Shown: positions 17,826 to 26,562 of the stretch, piece after piece | Numbering within the stretch: the stretch's first letter is position 1 | Layout: each line of letters starts with the position of its first letter | NCBI GenBank assembly: GCA_964461535.1 | Contig: CAYWUY010000004.1 | Location: forward strand, 1-64,000 | Source of the DNA: Flavipsychrobacter sp964461535 | Lineage (GTDB): Bacteria; Bacteroidota; Bacteroidia; Chitinophagales; Chitinophagaceae | DNA: 64,000 nt | Direction: 5' to 3' | Translations under genes and position numbers: made by a program | Notes under the pieces: generated by a model | Seen by the model: the letters and a program-made list of their open reading frames with translations, nothing else | Told to the model about the DNA's origin: nothing | Database searches by the model: none

Positions 17826-18422
17826 TTATCTGTGATCTTTTCCTATCAGCTTTAAAAACTCTGAGCGGGTTTCATTTTTCATAAATTCTCCGCTGAAGGC
17901 AGAAGTTGTGGTACTGCTGTTTTGTTTTTGCACACCTCGCATCATCATGCATAAGTGTTGAGCCTCAATTACTACGCCTACACCTAGTGGCTGCAACGTT
18001 TCTTGTATCACATCCAGTATTTGGTGGGTTAGGCGCTCCTGCACTTGTAGTCTGCGTGCAAATGTGTCTACTACTCTTGCTAGTTTACTTAGTCCGGTTA
18101 TATAGCCATTGGGTATGTATGCTATATGTGCTTTACCAAAGAATGGTAGTAAGTGGTGTTCGCACATAGAGTAGAGCTCTATATCCTTTACAAGTACCAT
18201 CTCGCTATAGCCCTCTTTAAATTTTGCAGAGTTTAGTATTTCTGCCGCATCCATGTTATAACCCTGTGTAAGAAACTGCATTGCTTTAGCCATACGTTCA
18301 GGCGTTTTTAGTAAGCCTTCGCGCTCTGCATCTTCGCCTACGGCGGTTATTATGTTTTTGTAACTGTCGCTCAATAGCTTAGTGCTATTTTCGTCATACA
18401 GTTCTGTTTTTTTGTAAGCCAC
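17826..18422 (-). CDS. folE: GTP cyclohydrolase I
   Basis: The 198-residue protein converts GTP to 7,8-dihydroneopterin triphosphate. Signatures: EREGLLKTPERMAKAM near residue 37, the zinc ligands CEHH near 92, GLSKLARVVD near 113, and a QHLCMMMRGV segment near 160 with the third zinc ligand Cys. It is the second gene of a two-gene operon behind the PTPS-like gene (41 bp gap), so both act in one pterin pathway. Confidence 0.95.
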   Translation of the reverse strand: MAYKKTELYDENSTKLLSDSYKNIITAVGEDAEREGLLKTPERMAKAMQFLTQGYNMDAAEILNSAKFKEGYSEMVLVKDIELYSMCEHHLLPFFGKAHIAYIPNGYITGLSKLARVVDTFARRLQVQERLTHQILDVIQETLQPLGVGVVIEAQHLCMMMRGVQKQNSSTTTSAFSGEFMKNETRSEFLKLIGKDHR

Positions 18423-18463
18423 GGTTTGGTGTTTTCTTATTTAGTATAGTTGCTGCTTGGGGT

Positions 18464-18880
18464 TTACTCACCGCCATAATATTCAACGTATATGCTACGT
18501 GTCTCTATCAGCTTTATGCAGTGTAGTTGTGCGCCCGATGCAGTAATGTGGGGTTGTAGTTCGTTCCATATGCCTATTGCTAAATTCTCAGCACTGGTAA
18601 ACTTCCCTTTCATAAAGTCTACATCCATGTTTAGGTTTTTGTGATCTACCTTTTCAATAATTACCTGCTTTATCAGATCACCCAATTCTTTAGCATTAAA
18701 TATAAAACCTGTATCCGGATGCGGATTGCCTTTTAAAGTAACATGTAATTCGTAATTATGACCATGCCAGTTGGCATTAGCACATTTACCAAACACCTCT
18801 GTATTTTGCTCACAGGTCCAGTTGTCGTTATACAGTTTGTGCGCCGCATTAAAATGCTCCACACGTGTCAAATAAACCAT
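18464..18880 (-). CDS. 6-pyruvoyl-tetrahydropterin synthase / 6-carboxytetrahydropterin synthase family
   Basis: The 138-residue protein has zinc ligands His14, His39 and His41 (AAHKL and WHGHNY) and a candidate catalytic Cys33. The Cys-x5-HGH spacing resembles animal-type PTPS; typical QueD has Cys-x3-HGH. It acts on the product of FolE, its operon partner. The result may be a tetrahydropterin cofactor or the queuosine precursor; the spacing favours the former but does not settle it. The start at 18880 is supported by a -7 element 17 bp upstream. Confidence 0.85.
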   Translation of the reverse strand: MVYLTRVEHFNAAHKLYNDNWTCEQNTEVFGKCANANWHGHNYELHVTLKGNPHPDTGFIFNAKELGDLIKQVIIEKVDHKNLNMDVDFMKGKFTSAENLAIGIWNELQPHITASGAQLHCIKLIETRSIYVEYYGGE

Positions 18881-18896
18881 TTATTAAATTTATGTG

Positions 18897-18904
18897 CAAA
18901 ATTA
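18897..18904 (-). promoter_or_regulatory. -7 promoter element of PTPS-folE operon
   Basis: On the minus strand the sequence reads TAATTTTG, matching TAnnTTTG, 17 bp before the start codon of the PTPS-like gene. Confidence 0.5.
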
Positions 18905-18946
18905 GCATTACTGAACGGTTTAGCAAAAAAAGCCGTTAATTGCAGT

Positions 18947-19648
18947 ATGAAGATATTGATAGTTGCAGCTACCTACGGAGAGGTTCAGCCTTTTTTAACA
19001 AAGCATAACAACAACCAAGAAATTCCTCATGCCGATTATTTGCCTTTAGTGCATACCACTAAAGCTGCTCCGCATATCACTGTATTGGTTACAGGAGTGG
19101 GCCAAGTGGCTACCACCTTCCACCTACAGCGAGAGCTGATGCGTAATAAGTACGATTTTGTATTACAGGTGGGGGTGTGTGGTAGTTTTGATGATACTCT
19201 TCCTTTAGGTGAGGTAGTACATATTACTAGCGAGCGTTGGGGAGATTTAGGTGCAGAAGACCATGATAACTATATTGATATTTTTGACATGGGCTTACTG
19301 CATGCAGGTGAAGGAGTGTATAACGAACAGTGCGAACTGGAAACACTACACTACCATACTTGCAACAACTATATAAAGCTACGTAAAGTAAAGGGTCTTA
19401 CTGTGAATACAGTAAGTGGTAATGCCAATACCATAGCACGCCGTAAAAAAATGTTCGCTTGCGATGTTGAAAGCATGGAAGGCGGAGCGTTGCACTTTAC
19501 TTGCTTAAATATGGAGGTGCCTTTTGCGCAGGTACGCGCCATATCTAATTATGTAATACCTAGAGATAAAAGCCAGTGGCAAATGAAAGAGGCCATCATT
19601 AATTTAAACAAATGGCTTATAGATTTTGTAGCACAGTGTAAGCAATAG
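18947..19648 (+). CDS. mqnB: Futalosine hydrolase
   Basis: From the ATG at 18947 (MKILIVAATYGEVQPF) the protein has 233 residues. It is a nucleosidase-fold enzyme: GVGQVATT near residue 54, QVGVCGSF near 77 and the acidic VESMEGGALHF motif near 182, typical of MTA/SAH nucleosidase relatives. MqnB removes hypoxanthine from futalosine in the alternative menaquinone pathway. mqnD follows 38 bp downstream, which fixes the assignment. The frame extends upstream to 18758, but that part overlaps the divergent gene. Confidence 0.9.
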   Translation: MKILIVAATYGEVQPFLTKHNNNQEIPHADYLPLVHTTKAAPHITVLVTGVGQVATTFHLQRELMRNKYDFVLQVGVCGSFDDTLPLGEVVHITSERWGDLGAEDHDNYIDIFDMGLLHAGEGVYNEQCELETLHYHTCNNYIKLRKVKGLTVNTVSGNANTIARRKKMFACDVESMEGGALHFTCLNMEVPFAQVRAISNYVIPRDKSQWQMKEAIINLNKWLIDFVAQCKQ

Positions 19649-19686
19649 ATAGTAGTTACTTTTGTAACCTAAATTTATATTTTATT

Positions 19687-20514
19687 ATGCGTCTTACATT
19701 AGGCTTTAGTCCTTGCCCAAACGATACTTTTATTTTTGATGCTCTGGTTAATGGTGGTATAGATACTAAAGGTTTATCGTTTGACGTGGCTATGGAAGAT
19801 GTGGAAACACTAAACCTATGGGCTGCACAAGGTAAGTTAGATATTACTAAACTCAGTTATAATTCTTTTCTACAGGTTGCATCAGAGTATGCACTGCTGC
19901 ATAGCGGTAGTGCTTTAGGCAAAGGTGTGGGGCCATTATTGGTTTCAAAACGCCCTATAAATTTTGAAGATTTAGCGCATTGTAAAATAGCAATACCTGG
20001 TGTAAATACTACTGCAAATTTGTTATTCACGCTGGCTGCGCCACATGCCACTCATAAAACTGAAATGATATTCAGCGATATAGAAGGAGCTGTACTCAGT
20101 GGTGCCTATGATGCCGGCTTGATGATTCATGAAGGCAGATTTACCTATGAGAAAAAAGGACTTGTAAAACTAATGGACCTTGGCGATTGGTGGGAACAAA
20201 CCGCACAGGCTGCCATACCGTTAGGCGGTATAGCCATAAAAAGAAGTCTGGGAAGTGATGTTGCTGCCCAAGTTGATGCATTAATAAAGGAAAGCTTAGC
20301 ACTATCCTGGAAACGCTATCCTGAACTAACAGAATTTATTAGATGCAATGCTCAAGAAATGGAGGAGCAAGTGATGCGTAAGCATATAGAGTTATATGTA
20401 AATGAATATACTACAGACTTAGGAGAAACAGGTAGAAGAGCTATAGAAACCCTCTTTAAAAAAGCCAGCGATGCCGGTATTATAAAGCATCAGCTTGATA
20501 AGATATTTTACTAG
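19687..20514 (+). CDS. mqnD: 1,4-dihydroxy-6-naphthoate synthase
   Basis: The 275-residue protein has the MqnD signature GFSPCPNDTFIFDAL (residues 5-19) and a periplasmic-binding-protein-like fold with a HEGRFTY segment near 153. It cleaves cyclic dehypoxanthine futalosine to 1,4-dihydroxy-6-naphthoate in menaquinone synthesis. It forms an operon with mqnB. mqnA, mqnC and mqnE must be elsewhere. A strong terminator follows. Confidence 0.93.
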   Translation: MRLTLGFSPCPNDTFIFDALVNGGIDTKGLSFDVAMEDVETLNLWAAQGKLDITKLSYNSFLQVASEYALLHSGSALGKGVGPLLVSKRPINFEDLAHCKIAIPGVNTTANLLFTLAAPHATHKTEMIFSDIEGAVLSGAYDAGLMIHEGRFTYEKKGLVKLMDLGDWWEQTAQAAIPLGGIAIKRSLGSDVAAQVDALIKESLALSWKRYPELTEFIRCNAQEMEEQVMRKHIELYVNEYTTDLGETGRRAIETLFKKASDAGIIKHQLDKIFY

Positions 20515-20542
20515 TACTTTGGTTGCGAAATAAAGCTATAAG

Positions 20543-20576
20543 AAAAGCCCCGAAAAATCTGTTTTTCGGGGCTTTT
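20543..20576. terminator. Bidirectional intrinsic terminator mqnD / glyS
   Basis: A perfect stem aaaagccccgaaaaa with a short loop, flanked by A and T runs, lies between the convergent mqnD and glyS genes. Confidence 0.9.
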
Positions 20577-20596
20577 GTATATTCAGTGTTATTGCT

Positions 20597-22030
20597 TTAA
20601 GAGAAAAAGCTAGTTTTTTCTAATACTAGTTTTTTTACGTCGGCTAGTGCTATGCGCTCTTGCTCCATGCTGTCGCGGTGGCGTATAGTTACGGTGCCAT
20701 CTTCTTTAGTTTGGTGGTCAATAGTTACACAGAAAGGAGTACCCAATGCATCCATACGGCGATAGCGTTTACCTATGGTGTCTTTTTCTTCATAGAAGCA
20801 TTTAAAGTGCGGACGGCATTCGTCTATCAGCCCTTTAGCTATTTCAGGTAAGCCATCTTTTTTAGTAAGTGGCAATACGGCTAGCTTTATGGGCGCTACC
20901 ATTGGGGGTAGTTTTAATACCACACGGCTATCTTGCTTGTCTGCAGTGCTTAAGTCTTGCTCTTCATAGGCTTCGCTCAATATTAGCATAACAGCTCTAT
21001 CAAGACCTATAGAGGTTTCTACAACATAAGGCACATAGTGTTGATTGATTTCCGTATCGAAGTAAGTCAGTTTTTTACCACTAAATTCCTGATGATTTTT
21101 CAGGTCAAAGTCAGTACGGCTATGTATGCCTTCTACTTCTTTAAAGCCCATAGGGAAATCATATTCTATATCGCAAGCCATATCGGCATAATGTGCCAGT
21201 TTTATATGGTCGTGAAAGCGGTATTTGTCCGGAGATATACCAAGGCTTAGGTGCCACTTCATACGGGTTTCTTTCCAGTATTCGTACCACTCTTTTTGTG
21301 TGCCCGGGCGAACAAAAAATTGCATTTCCATTTGCTCAAACTCACGCATACGGAAGATAAAACCACGTGCCACTATCTCATTACGGAAAGCTTTACCCGT
21401 TTGTGCTATACCAAACGGAATTTTCATTCTGCCCGATTTTTGCACATTCAAAAAGTTTACAAAAATACCCTGTGCAGTCTCGGGGCGTAAATATATTTCG
21501 CTAGCTTCATCACTCACCGAACCTAATTGTGTAGAGAACATCAAATTAAATTGACGCACCTCAGTCCAGTTGCAAGTGCCGCTTATAGGGCAAGATATTT
21601 TGTTGCTTTCTATCAGTTGTTTTAGTCCTGCATAGTCATTAGCAGCTAGTAGCTGATCCATTTCTGCCAGTATAGCATCGCCGGCAGCTTTATCCATATT
21701 TTCTACAAAACCCTCTATTAAATGATCTACACGGTAGCGTTTTTTGCTGTCCTTATTGTCTATCATAGGGTCGCTAAAGTTGTCTACGTGCCCACTAGCT
21801 TTCCATACTGTAGGGTGCATAAATATAGCCGCATCTATACCCACAATGTTATCATGCATTTGGGTCATGCTTCTCCACCAGTAGTCTCTGATATTCTTTT
21901 TTAGTTCAGTTCCATTCTGACCATAGTCATAAACAGCACTTAATCCATCATATATTTCGCTCGACTGAAAAATGTAACCATATTCCTTACAATGGCCTAT
22001 AATGGCCTGTAATTTATTCTCATTTGCCAT
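20597..22030 (-). CDS. glyS: Glycyl-tRNA synthetase (dimeric type)
   Basis: The 477-residue class II synthetase charges tRNA-Gly. Motif 2 is seen in ARGFIFRMREFEQMEMQF (about residue 215), motif 3 in SIGLDRAVMLIL (about 335), and the C-terminal anticodon-binding domain spans about 375-470. Length and layout match the alpha2 GlyRS of archaea, eukaryotes and many bacteria, not the alpha2beta2 type. A -7 element ends 8 nt before the ATG, so the mRNA is probably leaderless or nearly so. Confidence 0.95.
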   Translation of the reverse strand: MANENKLQAIIGHCKEYGYIFQSSEIYDGLSAVYDYGQNGTELKKNIRDYWWRSMTQMHDNIVGIDAAIFMHPTVWKASGHVDNFSDPMIDNKDSKKRYRVDHLIEGFVENMDKAAGDAILAEMDQLLAANDYAGLKQLIESNKISCPISGTCNWTEVRQFNLMFSTQLGSVSDEASEIYLRPETAQGIFVNFLNVQKSGRMKIPFGIAQTGKAFRNEIVARGFIFRMREFEQMEMQFFVRPGTQKEWYEYWKETRMKWHLSLGISPDKYRFHDHIKLAHYADMACDIEYDFPMGFKEVEGIHSRTDFDLKNHQEFSGKKLTYFDTEINQHYVPYVVETSIGLDRAVMLILSEAYEEQDLSTADKQDSRVVLKLPPMVAPIKLAVLPLTKKDGLPEIAKGLIDECRPHFKCFYEEKDTIGKRYRRMDALGTPFCVTIDHQTKEDGTVTIRHRDSMEQERIALADVKKLVLEKTSFFS

Positions 22031-22037
22031 AGTGTCG

Positions 22038-22045
22038 CAAAAATA
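22038..22045 (-). promoter_or_regulatory. -7 promoter element of glyS
   Basis: On the minus strand it reads TATTTTTG (TAnnTTTG) and ends 7 nt before the glyS start codon, implying a very short or absent leader. Confidence 0.5.
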
Positions 22046-22114
22046 TAAATATTAGTGCGGTTTCAATGCGGTTATTTCTCTTTAGTTGGTAAACTGCTAT
22101 TTATAGGCTAATTA

Positions 22115-22152
22115 AAAAGGCAGCGGACATTCATCATGTGCCACTGCCTTTT
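22115..22152 (-). terminator. Intrinsic terminator after batA
   Basis: Stem aaaaggcag.. / ..ctgcctttt with a central mismatch and one bulge, followed on the minus strand by a U-run. It closes the Bat-type operon. Confidence 0.75.
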
Positions 22153-22181
22153 ATTATAGGTAAGGTTAGTAAAGTAGGCCT

Positions 22182-23198
22182 TTATTGGGTAATGCTTCTG
22201 AATACTGTAAAGCGCAATACTAGCTCTAAACAAAGTGCTATAATGGCTATAGCTGCAAACGGGAAAAATAACTCTGCATAATGCTTAAAAGAGGTAACAT
22301 TAATTTTAGTTTTTTCCATCTTATCAATATCATCATATATGTCTTGTAAAGACCTATTTCCTCTGGCTCTAAAATATTTCCCACCTGTTTGTACTGCAAT
22401 TTGTTTTAGAAGAGCCTCGTCTATATTTACTTTTACCAGTTGGCGTGTAGTGCTGCCATCGGGCCCTTGCATCGGGGTCATGGCCATACCTTCGCTACCT
22501 ACGCCTATGGTATATACTTTTATTTTGTATGCTTTAGCTATTTCCATAGCTGTATTAGGGTCTATTAGGCCTACGTTGTTCACACCATCTGTCATTAGTA
22601 TTATTACCTTGCTCTTAGCTTTAGAAGAACGTAGCCTGTCTACCGATGTTGCTAAGCCCATGCCTATAGAAGTACCATCGGCTATCATACCATTTTTCAG
22701 TTGCATTAGCTGGCTTTTAAGTATGTTGTGGTCTATGGTTATCGGGCACATAGTAAAGCTTTCACCAGCATATACTACAAGTCCTATTCTATCTCCTGGG
22801 CGCTTATCTATAAAGTCTGCCGCTACTTGCTTAGTGGCCTCTATACGGTTCGGCTTAAAGTCTTCAGCTAGCATACTGCCAGATATGTCTATACCCAACA
22901 CTATGTCTATACCGTCAGTGTCACTATCTACAGTGGTATTAGTGCTTTGCGGTCTTGCTAGGGCTATTATTGCAGCAGCCACAGCTATCATGCGTAATGC
23001 TGTTAATACGGGTAATAGCTGTACTTTTAATCCTGGCTTTACGGCTTTAAATCCGTTAAGAGATGTTAGCCTTACTACCGGCTTATCTTTTTTCTTTCGC
23101 TTACTTTCTAGCCATAATAAAAATGGTATCAGCACCAGTAACAAAAAAAACTGAGGATGCGCAAACGTTAGGTGCCTTATGTCTAAGAGTGCTTTCAT
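22182..23198 (-). CDS. batA: VWA-domain membrane protein BatA
   Basis: The 338-residue protein has an N-terminal hydrophobic region (about residues 12-26 and 58-76), a von Willebrand A domain with the MIDAS motif DISGS near residue 107 and a MTDG-type strand near 204, and a C-terminal membrane helix (about 310-332). BatA proteins work with DUF58, BatD and MoxR partners in envelope stress tolerance in Bacteroidota. Its ATG overlaps the upstream gene's stop by 4 bp. batB and further bat genes do not follow; a terminator and glyS do. Confidence 0.85.
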   Translation of the reverse strand: MKALLDIRHLTFAHPQFFLLLVLIPFLLWLESKRKKKDKPVVRLTSLNGFKAVKPGLKVQLLPVLTALRMIAVAAAIIALARPQSTNTTVDSDTDGIDIVLGIDISGSMLAEDFKPNRIEATKQVAADFIDKRPGDRIGLVVYAGESFTMCPITIDHNILKSQLMQLKNGMIADGTSIGMGLATSVDRLRSSKAKSKVIILMTDGVNNVGLIDPNTAMEIAKAYKIKVYTIGVGSEGMAMTPMQGPDGSTTRQLVKVNIDEALLKQIAVQTGGKYFRARGNRSLQDIYDDIDKMEKTKINVTSFKHYAELFFPFAAIAIIALCLELVLRFTVFRSITQ

Positions 23199-24154
23199 AT
23201 TTTCTGTTCAGTTGGTGTGTTTGGTAGTTGTGGTCTGCTTGTGTCAATAAGTTTTTTTGCATATTCCATAGCATCAAAATGCTCTTGAGGCAATGGTTGG
23301 CTTTTTGCAAATTTGGCTAAGTCGGCCGTTTGCAATATCGTTTTTAGTAAGTCTACGTATGTAATCAATTCTTTATGCTGTCTGGCTTTATCTAGCAGTT
23401 CATCTGTAGTCAGCTCCATAGCCGGAGTTTTAAAGCGTTTTTCTATATAGCTGCGTACTATGTCAGTAAGTTCTATATAGTATTCTTTTACTTGTCCTTT
23501 CTGCCATAGCTGTTTAGCTTCTAGTTGGCTAAGCATATCTAGCATTAGGTCTTGTAGTGGTTTAGCAGGTATTTTAGGAGCTGGTGCTTCTTTTTTCTTG
23601 CTTTTGCCCCAGTAAAATACGCCTACAAATGCAGCTAATAGCACTAGCAGAATAGCTACATAATACCATATATAATCTATCCAGCTAGATTTTACTAATA
23701 TAATATTCTTAATAGGCTTAAAAGCTTGGTTAGTATCTACAGCTACACTTTGCACCTCTAGCATAAAGGAATCTGATAGAATAGGGTATGGACTACCTCC
23801 ACCATTAGGCACAACAGTAAACTGAAATGGTGGTATTTTATAAACTCCGGAGTCAAAGCCGGTAATCAGTAGCCTTTGGCGCAGTATGGTTTTGTCTCCT
23901 TGCTTTTGTGTATCTATTTTACCTCTTTCTACTATTTCTAGTGTGTTAAAGGTATCCTTAGTTATAGTCCATTGTATCTTTTCTGTAGCCTGACCGTATT
24001 GCACTTCTAAAAACAATCTGGCTTGGTCTCCGGCTAATATTTTGGCTGGGTCTAGGCGCGCACTAAATTTTGCATCACCCTGAGCCCATACACTGTTTTT
24101 TATATTCAGTAGTAGTGTAAGTAGTAAAGCAATATGTTTTATCGTTATCCTCAT
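23195..24154 (-). CDS. BatD-like / DUF4381-type membrane protein
   Basis: From the ATG at 24154 the product has 319 residues with a signal peptide (MRITIKHIALLL to SVWAQ), a beta-rich BatD-like extracytoplasmic domain (about residues 27-150), one membrane helix (about 165-187) and a helical cytoplasmic tail with YIELTDIVRSYIEKRF near 228. The frame is open to an ATG at 24193, but that start would spoil the signal peptide. It lies between the DUF58 and batA genes in one operon. Confidence 0.75.
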   Translation of the reverse strand: MRITIKHIALLLTLLLNIKNSVWAQGDAKFSARLDPAKILAGDQARLFLEVQYGQATEKIQWTITKDTFNTLEIVERGKIDTQKQGDKTILRQRLLITGFDSGVYKIPPFQFTVVPNGGGSPYPILSDSFMLEVQSVAVDTNQAFKPIKNIILVKSSWIDYIWYYVAILLVLLAAFVGVFYWGKSKKKEAPAPKIPAKPLQDLMLDMLSQLEAKQLWQKGQVKEYYIELTDIVRSYIEKRFKTPAMELTTDELLDKARQHKELITYVDLLKTILQTADLAKFAKSQPLPQEHFDAMEYAKKLIDTSRPQLPNTPTEQKI

Positions 24155-24232
24155 ATGCTTGTTGGGTATTATGGCAACGTCAGTTTTTTTCATTGAAAAT
24201 GCAGTTTGTTGTGGTAAATACCGCTATGCTCT

Positions 24233-25099
24233 TTATCTGTTTTTAAAGTATCCCTGTAAAACTTTTACATAGTCTTGGTCTGTACGTACCGATAGTAGCG
24301 ATGCTCCGGTTTTACGAAAGTTTTGGGTGCACTGTTTCCAGTATTGGTCAAAGTTGGCAGCATACTGTTTTCTGGTAGTACTATCGTCAGTATCTATCCA
24401 AGCTGTTTGCCCCGTTTCCGAATCTATTACCTGCATTAGTCCTACCTTAGGTAGTTCTTTATCATGTTTGTCATATACATGAATGCCTATAATATCGTGC
24501 CTTCTTGCTGCTAGGGCTAGCGGGTGTTCATAAGACTGGCTTACAAAGTCGCTCATTACAAACGAAATTGTTTTTTTCTTCACCACATTATTTAGAAACT
24601 CTAAAGCTACTCCTACCTTAGTATTGCCCGTATTGGTAGGCTCCAAGGCTATTAATTCACGTATAATTCTAAGTATATGGCCGCGACCTTTTTTAGGAGG
24701 AATATATTTCTCTACTTTATCGCTAAAGAAAATGACACCTACTTTGTCGTTGTTGGTAGTAGCCGAGAAAGATAAAACGGCTCCAAGCTCAGTTATCAAT
24801 TCTCGCTTACTGCGTTCTGTAGTCCCAAATAACGAGCTGCTACTTACATCTACCAGTAGCATCACTATTAGTTCTCGTTCTTCTTCAAATACTTTTACAA
24901 AAGGGTGAGAAAAACGCGCAGTAACATTCCAGTCTATGAACTTTACATCATCTCCTACCTGGTATTCTCTTACTTCGCTAAACGACATACCACGCCCCTT
25001 GAAGTGTGAGTGATACTCTCCGGCAAAAATGTGATTACTCAGTCCCTTAGTCTTTATTTCAATGCGTCTTACTTTCTTCAGTATCTCTGCTGTTGTCAT
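24233..25099 (-). CDS. DUF58 domain protein (Bat/MoxR-associated)
   Basis: The 288-residue protein carries the DUF58 signature: SEVREYQVGDDVKFIDWNV near residue 41, then a VWA-like core with LLVDVSSSS near 80. DUF58 proteins usually lie directly after a MoxR AAA+ ATPase gene. Here the preceding gene on this strand is an aminotransferase closed by a terminator, so MoxR is not in this operon. It is the first gene of a three-gene Bat operon. Confidence 0.88.
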   Translation of the reverse strand: MTTAEILKKVRRIEIKTKGLSNHIFAGEYHSHFKGRGMSFSEVREYQVGDDVKFIDWNVTARFSHPFVKVFEEERELIVMLLVDVSSSSLFGTTERSKRELITELGAVLSFSATTNNDKVGVIFFSDKVEKYIPPKKGRGHILRIIRELIALEPTNTGNTKVGVALEFLNNVVKKKTISFVMSDFVSQSYEHPLALAARRHDIIGIHVYDKHDKELPKVGLMQVIDSETGQTAWIDTDDSTTRKQYAANFDQYWKQCTQNFRKTGASLLSVRTDQDYVKVLQGYFKNR

Positions 25100-25186
25100 A
25101 TAGTGTACAATTGTTAACTACCGCAAACAGTACATTTATGGCGGTGGGTAAGGTACATTTGTTATATCGACTTTCTTTTTCATTAA

Positions 25187-25216
25187 AGCGAGTTGCCTTT
25201 TAGTAGACAACTCGCT
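25187..25216 (-). terminator. Intrinsic terminator after aminotransferase
   Basis: Stem agcgagttg/caactcgct with a 12-nt loop lies 24 bp past the aminotransferase stop codon and separates it from the Bat operon. Confidence 0.7.
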
Positions 25217-25239
25217 CTATTATATATTTATTGGGTGTA

Positions 25240-26448
25240 TTAGGCAGTAGCGCCTACCAATACACTTTTTAATATCTCAGCTATTTTAGCACCTCTTTCT
25301 TTTGCTTGTTCTTCAGTCCATGTAAGGCTTATAGATGAAGATATGCAACGACTCATTAGTGCGTCACTTATAGGATATGCCTGATTAGCGTAGTGCATTA
25401 CTTGTTTTTTCTGCTCTTCGTAAAATCTGTTCATCCAGCTACCGCTTTGCAAGTGTTGCCATTTGCGTATATAGTGCCAGTTGTTGTCATACCAGTAGAA
25501 GTTGCCGGCAACACCCGCTGCTTGTAGCGCTGTTATAGCGTTTCTGGTCATTTCTTCTGTAGGTAAAAAGAAGGATAAGAATGAACCGGTATCTCCGGTC
25601 GCATCAGGTATACGGCGGAAAGTTACACCCTCAATATCTTTTAATGCATTCCAAATTATGCTGTGGTTTTTTCTTTGTAGAGTTAAAAACTCTTCCAGTC
25701 TGCGCACTTGTGCTAGCCCCACCGCAGCATGCAGTTCAGATATGCGGAAGTTATAACCTAAATATGGGTGCAAGTCTGCTCCGCGGTCTTTGCCCATGTG
25801 GTCATGACCATGGTCGCTATATTGGTCTGCTTTTTCATAGGTAGTTTTATCGTTTGTCATTACTGCACCACCTTCTGCGCAGGTAATAATTTTTACAAAG
25901 TCAAACGAAAAAGTGCCGGCATTACCTATAGAACCTAATGCTTTGCCTTTATAAGTACCACCTATAGCTTGGCAGGCATCTTCTAATAATAGTAAGTTAT
26001 GTTTATCGCAAATAGCTTTCAGTTCGTCTAGCTGTGCCATACTGCCACACATATGCACAGGCATTACAGCTTTTGTGCGTGGTGTTATGGCAGCTTCTAC
26101 TGCACTAGGGTCTAAAGTAAGCGTATCGTCAATGTCTACCGGTACGGGAATAGCACCTACAGACAATACAGCCTCAAAGCTAGCTACGAATGTAAATGTT
26201 GGCATTATCACTTCATCGCCCGCACCTATGCCTAATGCTGCCATAGCTGTAGTTAGTGCGGCAGTACCGCTACTTACTAGTTGTGTATATCCTACACCAA
26301 ACACTTTGCATATCTCTTGCTCTAATTCTTTGGCTTTCCAGATACCTTTACGAGGGCCGTCAAAGCCATAGCGCATTAAAATACCTGTTTCTAAAACGTC
26401 ATTTACTTCTTTGCGCTCCTGTGCGCCAAATAGTTCGTAGCCCGGCAT
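25240..26448 (-). CDS. DegT/DnrJ/EryC1/StrS aminotransferase, KdnA-like
   Basis: The 402-residue PLP aminotransferase carries SSGTAAL near residue 60, EDACQAIGG near 157, and the PLP lysine in SFDFVKIITCAEGG near 187. The N-terminus (MPGYELFGAQE...) and the DHGHDHMGKDRG and YNFRISELHAAVG stretches recall 8-amino-3,8-dideoxy-manno-octulosonate transaminase (KdnA), which aminates Kdo in lipopolysaccharide. That assignment is from memory of the family. A sugar aminotransferase of another pathway is the alternative. It is monocistronic, with its own -7 element and terminator. Confidence 0.8.
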   Translation of the reverse strand: MPGYELFGAQERKEVNDVLETGILMRYGFDGPRKGIWKAKELEQEICKVFGVGYTQLVSSGTAALTTAMAALGIGAGDEVIMPTFTFVASFEAVLSVGAIPVPVDIDDTLTLDPSAVEAAITPRTKAVMPVHMCGSMAQLDELKAICDKHNLLLLEDACQAIGGTYKGKALGSIGNAGTFSFDFVKIITCAEGGAVMTNDKTTYEKADQYSDHGHDHMGKDRGADLHPYLGYNFRISELHAAVGLAQVRRLEEFLTLQRKNHSIIWNALKDIEGVTFRRIPDATGDTGSFLSFFLPTEEMTRNAITALQAAGVAGNFYWYDNNWHYIRKWQHLQSGSWMNRFYEEQKKQVMHYANQAYPISDALMSRCISSSISLTWTEEQAKERGAKIAEILKSVLVGATA

Positions 26449-26475
26449 TGTGTCTTATATTTTATGTATGAGTAA

Positions 26476-26483
26476 CAAAAGTA
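26476..26483 (-). promoter_or_regulatory. -7 promoter element of the aminotransferase
   Basis: On the minus strand it reads TACTTTTG (TAnnTTTG), 28 bp before the start codon. Confidence 0.45.
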
Positions 26484-26562
26484 GCAGTTCCGCTGTTTAT
26501 ATAATAAAAGCTAATGCTTAAAATTTTCTCAAAAAATCTATTTGCCCATAGTAAGTATAACT

